Below are positions 45,491 through 55,611 of a stretch of 64,000 nucleotides of DNA, piece by piece. Where the stretch lies: assembly GCA_028641055.1 (NCBI GenBank), contig CM054057.1:579046610-579110609 (forward strand). Direction: 5' to 3'. The stretch's first letter is position 1; each line of letters begins with the position of its first letter. The notes under the pieces are model-generated. The model saw only the letters and a list, made by a program, of their open reading frames with translations, was not told the DNA's origin and made no database searches. The DNA comes from Alopecurus myosuroides. Taxonomy: Eukaryota; Streptophyta; Magnoliopsida; Poales; Poaceae. The position numbers were made by a program, and so were the translations under genes.

Positions 45491-46135
45491 ATTAGAAACT
45501 TCAGGGGGTTATCGCAATTTGGCTTTTCTTTTCTCTTTCTTCTTTCTCTGGCCAGAAGGCAGAGGAGAACCGCCTCGATCTGTCGCCGTGTCCACGCCAC
45601 CGCCACCTCCTGTGTGCATGTCTCCTCATCGAGGATAAGGAGAGCGAACCCGCCATGCCACCTCTTCTCTTCCTCACTCGCCCACACTCTCCCTCTCTCT
45701 GTACCGGACCCAAACCCTAACCCTAGCTCTCGGGCACCGCCGCCGCGCCATCGACTCTGGCTGTCCCGGGACAAATTGAGACTGCGCCGAGGTCCACCTC
45801 GACCTCCTCTACCAACTCATCCAGCGCGGAAGGCGGGAAAGGATGGAACCCGACGAATCGGGTCGTCTTCTCCGAGCTCGGCCGCCGTCATTTTTTTGAT
45901 CGTCGCCATTTATTAGGACCTCACCGAGTCGCCCTGACTACTTCATCATCTTCCCCTCGCTCCGGTGAGCAACCCCATGCCCCTGGTTTTACTTCTCGTG
46001 GGCCGTAGCAGGTTCCCGCTGAACGCCGCCATCTGCCGCCGCGCCGGTGGTTGCCGGTAGAGCTCCGGTGACCATTTGGTCGAGGCACCGCCACCCTCGC
46101 ACTCGCCTAGAGCTCCTCTAGCTGTTAGGACTATT
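45491..46135. other. H LTR, GC-rich promoter-like block
   Basis: Contains aaccctaaccctag and CT/CCG-rich stretches as in plant 5' leaders. It corresponds in position to 38760-39770 of the F LTR. Open frames on both strands (for instance 45481-45774 minus) are composition effects. Confidence 0.45.
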
Positions 46136-47280
46136 GGATTGAACCAATTTGGAACGGATCAACGAATTCGAGCTCAACAGAGGAAATCCTCTCCTCTGGT
46201 GACGCGATCGTGATGTCATCATGACGTCAAATTCCGATTTTATTTATTTTTGATTTTAAAATCAAATATGACAGGTGGGACCCACCTGTCAATTTAAAAT
46301 TGGCAGAAAATCAAATAAATTTAATAAATCAATAACTTTAATTCTATTAATCAAAAAAATATAACTAATATACCAAATTAATAAGAAAAATGTAATCTAA
46401 ATGTTTATGAACTTTTCAAAAATGTTTGATAAACTTTAAAAATTAAATATTTTGAATTTAAATTAAATCATTTAAAATAGAGAAAAATACTAAATAATTC
46501 ATAAAATCAGAAAAACACAAGTTATATACCAAAATGCTCCAAATGACAAATGCAACTCATCTATGATATTTTCATAGTCATTTGACCAATTTTTCATGTG
46601 TGCAATATTTTGCCTAGTCATTTCATGCATTCAAAATTAAGAAATTAATAACTTATTCAAATCTTTTCAGAAACATTCAAATAATATACCAAATCAAAGA
46701 TAACAACATTTTCAAACTCATTATGTCTATAACAACTTATTTTATTTAACTTATGAATTCCATTTTACAAAGTATAAGAGAAGTCTATAGGATTCCAATA
46801 TAACGAGGACTAACCAACACCACACTATCTTTGTTAATTTTGAACCCAAACAAGTTTGCACTTCCTAATCCTTTTGACAAAAAAATATTGGATTACAAGT
46901 TGATAGAGATGATTGTAGTATGTACTCACTTTTAGTTAAATTCTTTGGTCTTAACCCCACACTTTTCAACAGTGAAAAACATCATGTGTTGTTATTTCCT
47001 TAAAGTTGTTTTCAACATGATATTACCTTGTGCTATTGTCATGTTACCTAATCAAATAATCAACACTTCTACCTAAACATTATTACCATTGTTTGTTAAA
47101 TAAAAGTGAAACACATATAAGTATAAAAGAAGTTAATAATAACACCACCACAAGTAATGAAACAATTCACCTAAAACTTATGTGATCTTAGTACCGTATT
47201 GATCGTTGCTTACACCCGTAAGATTGGGCATTTTCCAGGGTATTTTGCGATGCATCTCATTACTATGCATGTATCATCCT
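46136..47280. other. H LTR, second AT-rich portion
   Basis: AT-rich; nothing recognised. Confidence 0.4.
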
Positions 47281-47328
47281 GCCAGTGTTTTCTGTAGTCC
47301 TTACCGGGACTACTTTGTTATCTTTTAG

Positions 47329-47860
47329 ATGTTGGGATTTTCTATGCGACCCTCGAACCCTGAAGACCCGGATTATTATTATTTCAATCACAGGCAAGTT
47401 CATCACTTGCTCATATCCTTTGCAATATTTCATAAAGAACTATTTGCAAAAATCTTATCGTATTACCACCTATGCTCAAAAGAATGCATGATCCTATTTT
47501 TATAATAATATGACTAATTGAATGACTACCTGAGTGGTAGTGTTCTGTTTGGTGTGCAGATGGGACCATGGTAAGATGAATAGGTCAACGGAAGGTTCCA
47601 TATGCACGGGAAAGTATTACCTAGGAATTAATCACAAATGCCGTCAGAACTCGGTGCGCCGTAAATACCGCGTTGACCATGGGTATTTTATGGGGGGGAG
47701 TAAGTCAGATGTGATCTTCTCTCGTTCGCATGTCAACGGGCTGTCAGAGACGTTCGCTGTAGGTCTTGCGAGACTACATGCACATGGGTGGGATCCCTTA
47801 ATTCCCACGGACTCTGGGGTCTATGATGGTCTGCCAGGGGCGCCTAGATATCCATCGTGA
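47329..47860 (+). other. H LTR, possible two-exon coding segment with GC-AG intron
   Basis: Exon 47329-47393 (65 nt after ttttag), donor cacag|gcaagt, acceptor gtgtgcag at 47559, second open part 47560-47860. The joined frame is open (N-H-R|W-D-H), but the second part looks little like protein, so this may be only an LTR splice signal parallel to that in F. Confidence 0.3.
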
Positions 47861-48699
47861 GGGGTGGAATCAGGGGTTCAACCTGCTGGCAGAAACGGGT
47901 GGGCGTGCGTTGTACGTAGAACCACTGTTTGGGTTGGACCAACAACCGGGCCCCACACCTGAGTGGGAGTGGACAGGAATGTACACCTGGTTGTGCAACA
48001 TGGTCTTGGTCGTCCATGGGTAAAGTAAGACACCTCTGCAGAGTGTTAAAGGATGTCGCATGTTACCCCCTGTTCCGGGAATGAACTGCGAACGCTACAG
48101 GAAAGGCAACTCCATGAAGTCCTAGTCTTGTGATGGTCTGGCGGGCATAGTTTTCGGAATTAAAAGCAACCTCTTGAAGAAAGTTTTACAAAACCTTAAA
48201 TTAGTTTATGACTCTTTCGAGTCTAAAGCTGTAGTTAGTTCATCAAACTACCCACTATATATCATGAACTTGCTGAGTAACGCTCGTTACTCATTCGTTC
48301 CCGTTTGATCCCCTGCTTAGAATTGAAGCTCTATGGAAGTCGCCATCGAGAAGCCATCTCTTTCTAAGGAAGCTAGGTTGAGTCATCTCTTACTTAGCCA
48401 GGAAAGCATCGTCATCAACAACGCTGGAGGAGGAGAAGCTATCAAGGTGTAGGTGGAGACCATTCTTGGAATTGGCTGTTATAAGCCATAGATTAGGGCT
48501 AACATCAGCCATAGTAGATTAATTTATGAGCTAGAGTTATTCTCTAGCTTGGAGCTTCGCATTGCTTCTTCTGATGTTCATTTTGCAGGAGATCTTCTTG
48601 ATTCATCAAAGAGATTCTCAAGATTTTGTAATGAAGTTTGTATTCTATAGTTTTGCCCGGTCCTGCTATGTTTCTGTTGTACTACTCTGAGGGATGTAA

Positions 48700-51050
48700 T
48701 ATTCACGAATAAGTCCTTCTATGAGTATCATGTCATCGACTTGCGCACTACACATGAAGTGGTGTGCTAGGTCACCACATGGAGGTAGGGGTTGTGGCGG
48801 GTGGAATCCTCCCGGGAGTTGCGGGTATCCCTGGTTGACTGCAGCTCTACTTCTTCGTGTAAGCTTCGTGGATGGCCTGGAACATTCAGCAGTCCTTGAG
48901 GAGATGAGTCGCCTTGGTCTTGCATGTGTGCTTATTTGTGAATAGATGTAGCGTGCAGTAACCGTCAAGGTCTTCCTCGAGAGTTCTATCATCCGGCTTT
49001 GGCTTCCATTCGCGGTTTCCATGAGGCCCGCCGTCACGATTTCTTGTGAACTCTGTCGCCACCAGTTCTTCTCGATCGTCATGGTCGTAGTGTTTCCTCT
49101 TCTTCTTTCGACTGTTGCGATCCTCCTCAGGCGCAGGTGAAGATGCTTTCTCGTTGCGCACGAAATCTTTGCCGTTAGCCATATGTCGGCTATTGCCATC
49201 AGTTCCCCGATAGTTTTGGTCACAGCTCGTCCCAGCTCTTCTCGGAAGGCAACGAGTCGAGCTGCTTTGGTGAAAGCCTCGACTATGACCTCCTCTGACA
49301 TGTTTCCCGCCGTATTTTTGAGCGTGGTCCACCACTGAATATACTCGCGAGTAGACTCGCCGCTCTTCTGCTTGCAAGCCCAGAGCTCTTCGATAGATGC
49401 GGGTCTTTTGTATGTCGCCTGGAAGTTCTTGCGGAAATCGTAGGTTAGATCGTCCCATGATCCGTACTGTGCTCGCAGTCTTCCTTCGAGCCCGCTGCGC
49501 GCATCACCTACAAGGTGTAGGTTTAGATACTGCATGGCCGTTGTATTGTTCCCATGTTGGCACTTTACTGCCGTGAGGTAATCTGATAGCCAAGACTTGG
49601 GCTCCTGCGAACCGTCATATTTCGGGACCTGCGTGGTAAGCTTGAATCTCTTCGGCAACGGTGCCTTGCAAATGTCGCGGTAAAACACAATGCACCGTAG
49701 GCTTCCTCGTCGGAAGAGGTGGATAGCGACCGTGCGCGATTCCTGATTGCTCGGGCTCTGTTGACCTTGTTTTGCCCGATGTCTGCTCGCGCGTCGTATT
49801 TAGGCCGGCCGCGATTATCCTCTTTCCGTGGTTCTCTGCCGCGGTGTCGCGATCGGATTTCGTGGTGCCGTGGGCTGCGATCGCTATCTCGCGGGCTATC
49901 ATCGTCGCTACCCGAGCTATCGCCAATAAGCCGGGCTTCATTCCCTCGGGCGTGGCGAGGTGATTCCATGTCTCCCCTTCTAGGTGACGTGCTCCCGCGT
50001 CTGCGAGGTGTTTTGTCTGCCCGAGGGGTTTTTTAAGCTTCTGGCGTTGTCACGTTTCTGCGGGCTTGAGCGGCGATTCTTGCGGCTGCCATGCCTAGCC
50101 CCTTCTGTACCTGTCGATGCTGTTCCGCACGGGGATCGTTTTCAGGCGGCTGGTTCGCCTGTAAATATGTGGCGGCTGCTAAGAGTGTTGCGGCGGGAGT
50201 CGTCGGGTGTACGTTGCCCTAATCGTCGACATGCATGCGGGATGTCTCGAGTGTTTTGCTGATTCCGCTGAGGGATTTGTGATCCATGCCGGCGGTCTTC
50301 GATATGTATCTCTTTTTTGGGGGATCGTTTCCTACCGAGTGAGTCCTAAAGAGAGCCGCACGACACGCGCTCGACTCGTTTTCCGCTTTCTTTCGTTCCT
50401 CCAGATTTTTGCGGGCTTCAGCGATCAGCCGACTCGCCCGTACCAGGTGATAGTGGTATGCGGTTAGGTCATCTCGGGAGGATCCTTCTTCGAGTGAACC
50501 GCCAAGGTGTACAGCCGCCTTTGCTTTGTCCCAGACGGCTCGCGATACTTTGATGCGGTCTCGCTCCTTTCCAATCTCCTCTATTTCCTCGGGTTGTTCC
50601 GTTGATCCTGCCATGCAGACCTGGGCCAGATACGGCTCGTTACTCCTAGGCGCGGGTTGATGATTTTCACCGGATCTGGAGGGTTCCTTGGTCGCGATGG
50701 TGTGGAAGTCGCGGATGTTGCGGCAGATGGAGCCACCACTGGGCGCTAGGTCGCGACCAACGTTGTCAGATGGCGAGTCGAGGATCGCCGGGCTCGAGAC
50801 AGACTCGGAGTCCGATTCGCCAAGATCGATCTGCTCGGGGAAGCGCAAGATTCCTGCCTTGTTGGCGTGGAAGTGGAAGCTCCCGAACGTCAAGCTGATG
50901 CTTTTATCCAAAGCGATGAACGTCGGGCGCGATTCCGGCGAATGGGGCGCATAGACGAGTGACCCGAAACGGATCGGTTCCGCTGGAGTCGAAGTTCCAG
51001 GGCTCCAGCTGAAGGTTGGCGATGATGAGGCCGAAGATGCCGTAGATCCA
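48700..51050 (-). pseudogene. gag: Element D gag
   Basis: N-terminal part 51050-50219 (P-T-F-I-A-L-D-K-S-I-S-L-T-F, long E/R/A-rich helix with D-R-I-K-V-S-R-A-V-W-D-K-A). An Arg/Ser/Asp-rich middle follows (R-H-H-E-I-R-S-R-H-R-G, 49969-49565). The capsid core (49688-48666) has D-Y-L-T-A-V ... M-Q-Y-L-N-L-H-L-V-G-D-A-R and S-W-D-D-L-T-Y-D-F-R-K-N-F-Q-A-T-Y-K-R-P. At least two frame changes and a stop near 50035. Cut by H at about 48700. Confidence 0.8.
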
Positions 51051-51060
51051 GCGCCCACCG

Positions 51061-51080
51061 TTCCCACAGACGAAGCCAAT
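51061..51080 (-). other. Element D primer binding site
   Basis: On the minus strand attggcttcgtctgtgggaa follows the LTR end attcgaca; the usual form of this site is ttggcgccgtctgtggg. Confidence 0.65.
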
Positions 51081-51562
51081 TGTCGAATAGTCATCTCAAC
51101 AAGTCCCTCGGATGATCCAGTAGGGTTTCGATTAAGGGAACGTAAGGGCGCTGGTGACAATCATCGGCTAACAGGGGGCACGATTTACCCAGGTTCGGGG
51201 CCCTCGTAGAGGTAAAACCCTTACTCCTGCTCTTCGATCTGTATTATCAATAGATCAGTTACAATTGGGGTGCTCAAGTCGAGAGTATGATCTCGAGTTT
51301 AAGGCTTGCGGTGGAGATCCCCTTCTCGTTGGTTCTCCTAGCCTTATATAGATGGCTAGGTCTCAAACCGTGTCCGGGGGGGGGGGGGTTACAAACCCTA
51401 GTTCTAGGTCGGTTAGGTCTTTCCTTCTTGACCCGCAAGTCTTGCGGGTGGGCCTTCGTTGGGCCTTCTAGTGGCACAGGACAGCACCTCTATTTGGGCC
51501 TTCGTCTTGGGCCTTGGACCGGGTAGGCTCACCCGATAGGTCCAGGGGTCATCCCCACGTCA
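51081..51562 (-). repeat. Element D 5' LTR (482 bp)
   Basis: On the minus strand it starts tgacgtggggatgacc and ends attcgaca. It contains a run of 13 G (plus strand, 51376-51388). Only one LTR is in view, so the ends rest on the TG/CA termini and primer site. Confidence 0.8.
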
Positions 51563-51566
51563 CCTT

Positions 51567-51989
51567 TTAAATCTCGCTTTCTGTCTTTGCATTCGTAATA
51601 GCCTGGCCAAGATCATCGATGGACTCATCTGGTGCCCGGTCTTCTCCTTCTACTTCATCGTTATCTTCCATTCCAGTATCGGCACTGTATTCAGGGAACA
51701 TATCATGATAGTTGTCATCATTCTCTTCTTCTTCGTTGTCTTCCATCATAACCCCTATTTCTCCGTGATTGGTCCAACAATTACAGCCGGGCATGAAACC
51801 GGACTGAAACAGGTGGAAGTGGATGACTCTGTGAGAAGCGTGTTCCTTCTGATTCCGACATACAGCACATGGACAACACATAAAATTATTCCTCTTGTTT
51901 GCCTGGGCCACCTCAAGAAAATAACCCACGCCTTTCATGAATGCGGCAGAGCGTCGGTCAGTGTACATCCATTTCTGGTTCATCTGCAT
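51567..51989 (-). pseudogene. CACTA transposase N-terminal (Transpos_assoc) domain
   Basis: ATG at 51989. W-M-Y-T-D-R-R-S-A-A-F-M-K-G-V-G-Y-F-L-E-V-A ... C-P-C-A-V-C-R-N ... H-L-F-Q-S-G-F-M-P-G-C-N-C-W matches the domain that opens En/Spm-type TNP2 transposases, with the C-x-C-x-x-C and H/C pattern intact. An acidic linker follows (E-D-N-E-E-E-E-N-D-D). Element D truncates it at 51563; the catalytic part is outside the window. Confidence 0.85.
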
Positions 51990-52319
51990 TACATGATTAT
52001 TAATTAAGAACTGTTATAAGCAGCGTGAATAGAGAAATGACCAATTTTACATCGACAGATGAAAGGTTAAAGTTGGCACCTCGACCGAGGAGGAAAGAAG
52101 GACGAGAAAGCTTATTTAATTAAGTGTGGCTTAGACAAATTGAATCATGTTTGTTTTCTGCAAACTGAGATGGCGTTATGCTCCCGGGCATTTCATTGAA
52201 CACCTCTTGTGCATAGGAGGGGAAAACAAGTGAGCACACACCACACAACTAGAATATGTCCTTCAAAAAGTGAGTGGCATGAGGAGTGGAGAGGGCTAGC
52301 ATGGTTTATATAGTGGGGG

Positions 52320-52515
52320 ATATTTTGCCCCGGTTTGAGCCACCAACTGAGGCAAAAGACCCCCCCCCCACACGATGCGCCCTACTCGTTGCGGGCCTTT
52401 AGCCTCGGTTGGTGGCTCAAACCGGGGCAAAAGAACCCTCCGCCACGCACCCTGATCGCCCCGGCCCCACCTGTTCAGCCTTTTGCACCGGTTGGTGGCC
52501 GAGCCGGAGCGAAAG
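52320..52515. repeat. CACTA I subterminal inverted repeats
   Basis: ccggtttgagccaccaactgag (52330) and its inverted form ggttggtggctcaaaccgg (about 52407), plus ggttggtggccgagccgg near 52489. Binding-site-like arrays near the ends are typical of CACTA elements. Confidence 0.7.
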
Positions 52516-52574
52516 GGGTGCTCACCACCGAGCAAAAGCCCCATTTTCCACCAATGTATATTACTAGTTATAGG

Positions 52575-52870
52575 TTCAAAAGTAAAAGAACAATTAATAA
52601 AACTAGATGATCGTCTAACCATCTCCTTAAATAACTGACTATAGTTGCCTTTGGATCCATCTTTGATATCTTCAACAACTACCTTGCAATCAGGCCACCA
52701 GGATCTTTCCTGCATATAAGTCGTTGGCTAAACTCAAAGCCTCACGGCAAGCTAAAACCTCCACAGTGGGTGCATCTGAGATCCCTTCAAACACCATTGA
52801 CGAAGCTCCCAGGTAATTACCACTAGAATCTCTACAAACCGCGCTAGCCGCTGATCGAGGTCCCCCCCTC
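52575..52870 (-). pseudogene. RNase H (RVT_3) fragment of a plant retroelement or host-derived copy
   Basis: A-S-A-V-C-R-D-S-S-G-N-Y-L-G-A-S-S and E-V-L-A-C-R-E-A-L-S-L-A-N-D-L, then after a 1-nt shift near 52700 D-C-K-V-V-V-E-D-I-K. This is the plant-type RNase H found at the end of L1 LINEs and in related host pseudogenes. It lies between CACTA I and CACTA J and has no start of its own. Confidence 0.7.
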
Positions 52871-53574
52871 TGGAAGGTATAGTGGAGACACGACCAATTG
52901 TCCCGGCCTGTGAGGGGCTTTAGTCCCGGTTGGCCAAGCGGCACAGGCCAAGCGGGACTAAAGGCTTAACCTTTAGTTTCGCCCCTGTTACTAGCCGGGA
53001 CCAACGACCTCCATGTGGTCTCCACGGAGCGCGTTGTGGACGCTCCCTTTAGTTCCAATTTGTTTAACGGGCCACGACTAATGATTCTCTTTCGCGGCAG
53101 AAATTTGGACACTTTCTATGCCGCGACAGAGAATTTATTTTACCTTCTTTTATTTATTCATTTGCTTCATTTCAAAATAGTTTTCGTATATTTCTACGCT
53201 ACTACATATATATTGTACACTTTCGTGAGTATATGTGATAACTTATCTTACGATGGAGCATACAAATATATACAATTTTGATAGTTACATGGAGACCATA
53301 ATTACCGGGACTAGAGCCCGTCTATTAGATTACACGGGGATCGTCAGTAGGAGCGACTATTTAGACTAAATAGTCCGACGTCGTCTACCATATCTGTCAT
53401 AAGAAAACACACCCGTTCCTCTACAATTCCTATTAGGCGTTGCTCTGATAGAACCTTATCCCGCATGGCCTCGAACTATATAAGAAAAGGAGATCAAAAC
53501 TAATCATGATAACAAAAAGTGACGGTAATAAAATAAAATTGTGAATGTATTGCTTACGTCGAATCTATAATGTT

Positions 53575-53645
53575 TGTCTCAGAGGTACGTGTGAATGAAC
53601 TCGCAAACGTAGTATCCACATAGATGCATCCCCGGTGCCTGCGTG
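53575..53645 (-). pseudogene. Ulp1-like (C48) protease remnant of CACTA J
   Basis: The minus strand reads P-G-M-H-L-C-G-Y-Y-V-C-E-F-I-H-T-Y-L then stop. C-G-Y-Y-V-C-E-F is the catalytic-cysteine block of the Ulp1-type proteases carried by many plant CACTA elements. Only this block is clear; upstream frames are decayed. Confidence 0.6.
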
Positions 53646-54470
53646 CGCACTTTACGAGAATATATTTAAATCAAAATAATAATCCAGCATCATAATTGTA
53701 TTGAAACTAGAAGTAAAGAGATACACGGCCCCATCTCGTACTACTTATCGAGGCCCTCTTAAACGTCAACTCCTCATGAAAGATACCCTTAGTCACACTC
53801 TTGAACCACTTCCAAACACTGCTCAGCAAGAAAAATGAATGAATGAGTTATTCATTACATGATATCTCAGGAAGTCATCGAAAAAGACCGATATAGCGCG
53901 AGAATGATTGAAATTATCTCTGGAGCATGTCCTGCATGCTGCATAACTCTTCCATGTTTCTCGTTAATGGGTCGAAGACTTCAACTCTTCCCTTATCAAT
54001 TTGAATGTCTAGCAGAATCAAGTGGAAGTTGCACACGTTTATATATACGTCATTAACTCATCAATTACACTTAACATCGAGTAAGCATAAGTGAATGGAC
54101 ACAATAGAGTAAGATCCTCACTTGAAGTTGTAAGGAAACAATATGTGGTCACAGGAATGTTGCTACGTTAGAAACCTTAAAATGTTTCCCGCCGTCTCGT
54201 CGAGATAACTCGTTAGCGTCTTTATATGTACTTTTTCTGAGTCAATTAACCCAACATTATAGATCTTCCTACTTTTACAGACCAGGATCTAGGTCAATCT
54301 CTACCCACTGTTCGTCCGACGATATCATTCCCTATCCTTTCGATTTATCAAAATCTACGTCAATCCCTAGTTCCCTATCCACTCTTGTAGACCATTGATT
54401 TGATCTAGTTCCATTGATTATTCAGATTAGACTCCGATTGGACGTAATTAATTATATGCGTGTTGTAGAA
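53646..54470. other. Unassigned AT-rich sequence within or beside CACTA J
   Basis: No convincing ORF, RNA or repeat structure. Probably decayed transposon sequence. Confidence 0.35.
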
Positions 54471-55605
54471 CAACTACTAGAAATCTCCTTATTTCCGACG
54501 GTATAATTTAATAACCGAGGGGCGGTCGGATAATATCCTCATAACCGACGGTATAATGAATGACCGACGGTTATCATTAACCTCTCGAACATTACCGCTA
54601 ATAGCCTACGACATAGAAAAATTTCCGACGGGAAAAACTAACCCTCGGCTATGCAGTGTATTACCCGACGGTGAAATTTAATAAATGACGGTAAAAATAT
54701 AACTCTCAGTTACGAGTACAAATGCCCGACGGTATTTTGTAACTCCCGGTTATAAGCATAAATACCCAACCGGAAATAGTAATAATCGATGGTTGGATAT
54801 AATACTCGGTTATATGTTTTAAGACCAATTAGGCTAAATTTGAATGTCTTGCGGTGATTGCATCGCAAACAATTTCTTACCATTATAAATAAATAATTTG
54901 TAGTTAGGTTTTGACACAACTATTGGTTATAATGAACATAGACTACAAATTTTTTTAGGTAGGCAGTGATCTGGCCGCTAGATAAATCCAATATATTAGG
55001 AAGCAAATATTGTCTGACGTATGTATCACATATAAGGTTATCTTCATACTTAATTTTAAATTCACAATTACCATAAATATTAGTATGCTTCCAAGATTTT
55101 ATTTGTGTTAAAAATGTGAAAAGTATTTGTTTGCGCACGCATCTAAATATCTAATATGAAATTTGAATTGGGATGGTGCCTCGCTACTCAACACTCATCA
55201 TTCGAATCATCACGACCATCCAATCGCCCTCAATATTGTATCGACCTATACCTTCGATCGCTTGGTACCCCCTTGATATCGAGGACATGCATCCAATTAT
55301 TAATGCAAATTCTGCTTTCCAAAATCTCCATAATGAGCATACTCCTACTTGCCCAAAAAAAATTTATGGTTGAGGTTAAGAGCGCTATATTATACAAAAC
55401 CCGAGGGTCAAATATGCCGTTGACTATTAGAAAACCCGACGGGAGGAAAAGGCTGTCAGAAATTAAATACCCTACGGTGTACCGTCGGCTATAAGAGCCG
55501 TCAAGCTAGTGCGAGGCGGCTGGTCACCAAATCATGCTTGACGGTTCACTGTTGCCTTATTACCGTCGGTCATGAATTTAGCCGAACGTACCGTCGCTAT
55601 TAGTG
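54471..55605. mobile_element. Small non-autonomous CACTA element K (~1.1 kb)
   Basis: Left end caactactagaaatc (one extra base against CACTACTAGAAA) and right end ctattagtg (CACTAATAG on the minus strand). At least seven ccgacggt-type motifs crowd the left 300 bp and at least five, largely inverted, the right 180 bp. No transposase inside. Immediately followed by taatgg and the LTR of G. Confidence 0.75.
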
Positions 55606-55611
55606 TAATGG

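Larger units (their letters stand above)
37581..48702 (+). mobile_element. H: long LTR (~5.8 kb without F), probably a solo LTR
   Basis: Begins tgtaacatcccag and ends near ctgagggatgtaata; element D gag lies on both sides and no internal retroelement domain is seen. Its layout parallels the F LTR: AT-rich, GC-rich (45500-46130), AT-rich, exon-like region, end. tgtaa occurs at 37581-37585 and 48695-48699, so it is either a 5-bp target duplication or part of the termini; exact ends are therefore uncertain by a few bases. Confidence 0.6.
34242..51562 (-). mobile_element. Element D: Tat-type Gypsy retrotransposon, split by H/F and truncated by C
   Basis: Minus strand. 5' LTR complement(51081..51562), gag 48700-51050, protease to integrase 34242-37580. 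H and F occupy 37581-48700. C cuts the integrase at 34242, and the rest of the element is beyond the window. D lies in the transposase gene of CACTA element I. Confidence 0.85.
51563..52569 (-). mobile_element. CACTA element I: 5' end and start of the transposase gene, cut by D
   Basis: Holds the N-terminal domain of a TNP2-type transposase on the minus strand and, to its right, subterminal repeats with inverted copies of ggtttgagccaccaac (52330-52510). The end is placed at tattactagtt (52569), a one-base variant of the expected tagtg. Confidence 0.65.
52889..54470 (-). mobile_element. CACTA element J, decayed
   Basis: Left end near cacgaccaattgtcccgg (a variant of CACTA). Subterminal agtcccggttggcc and gggactaaagg motifs lie at 52920-52975. 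A Ulp1-like protease remnant sits inside on the minus strand. The right limit is uncertain. Confidence 0.5.

Noticed and set aside
45481..45916. Possible host gene first exon
   Set aside because: Inside the H LTR and matching the layout of the F LTR block; no conserved protein.
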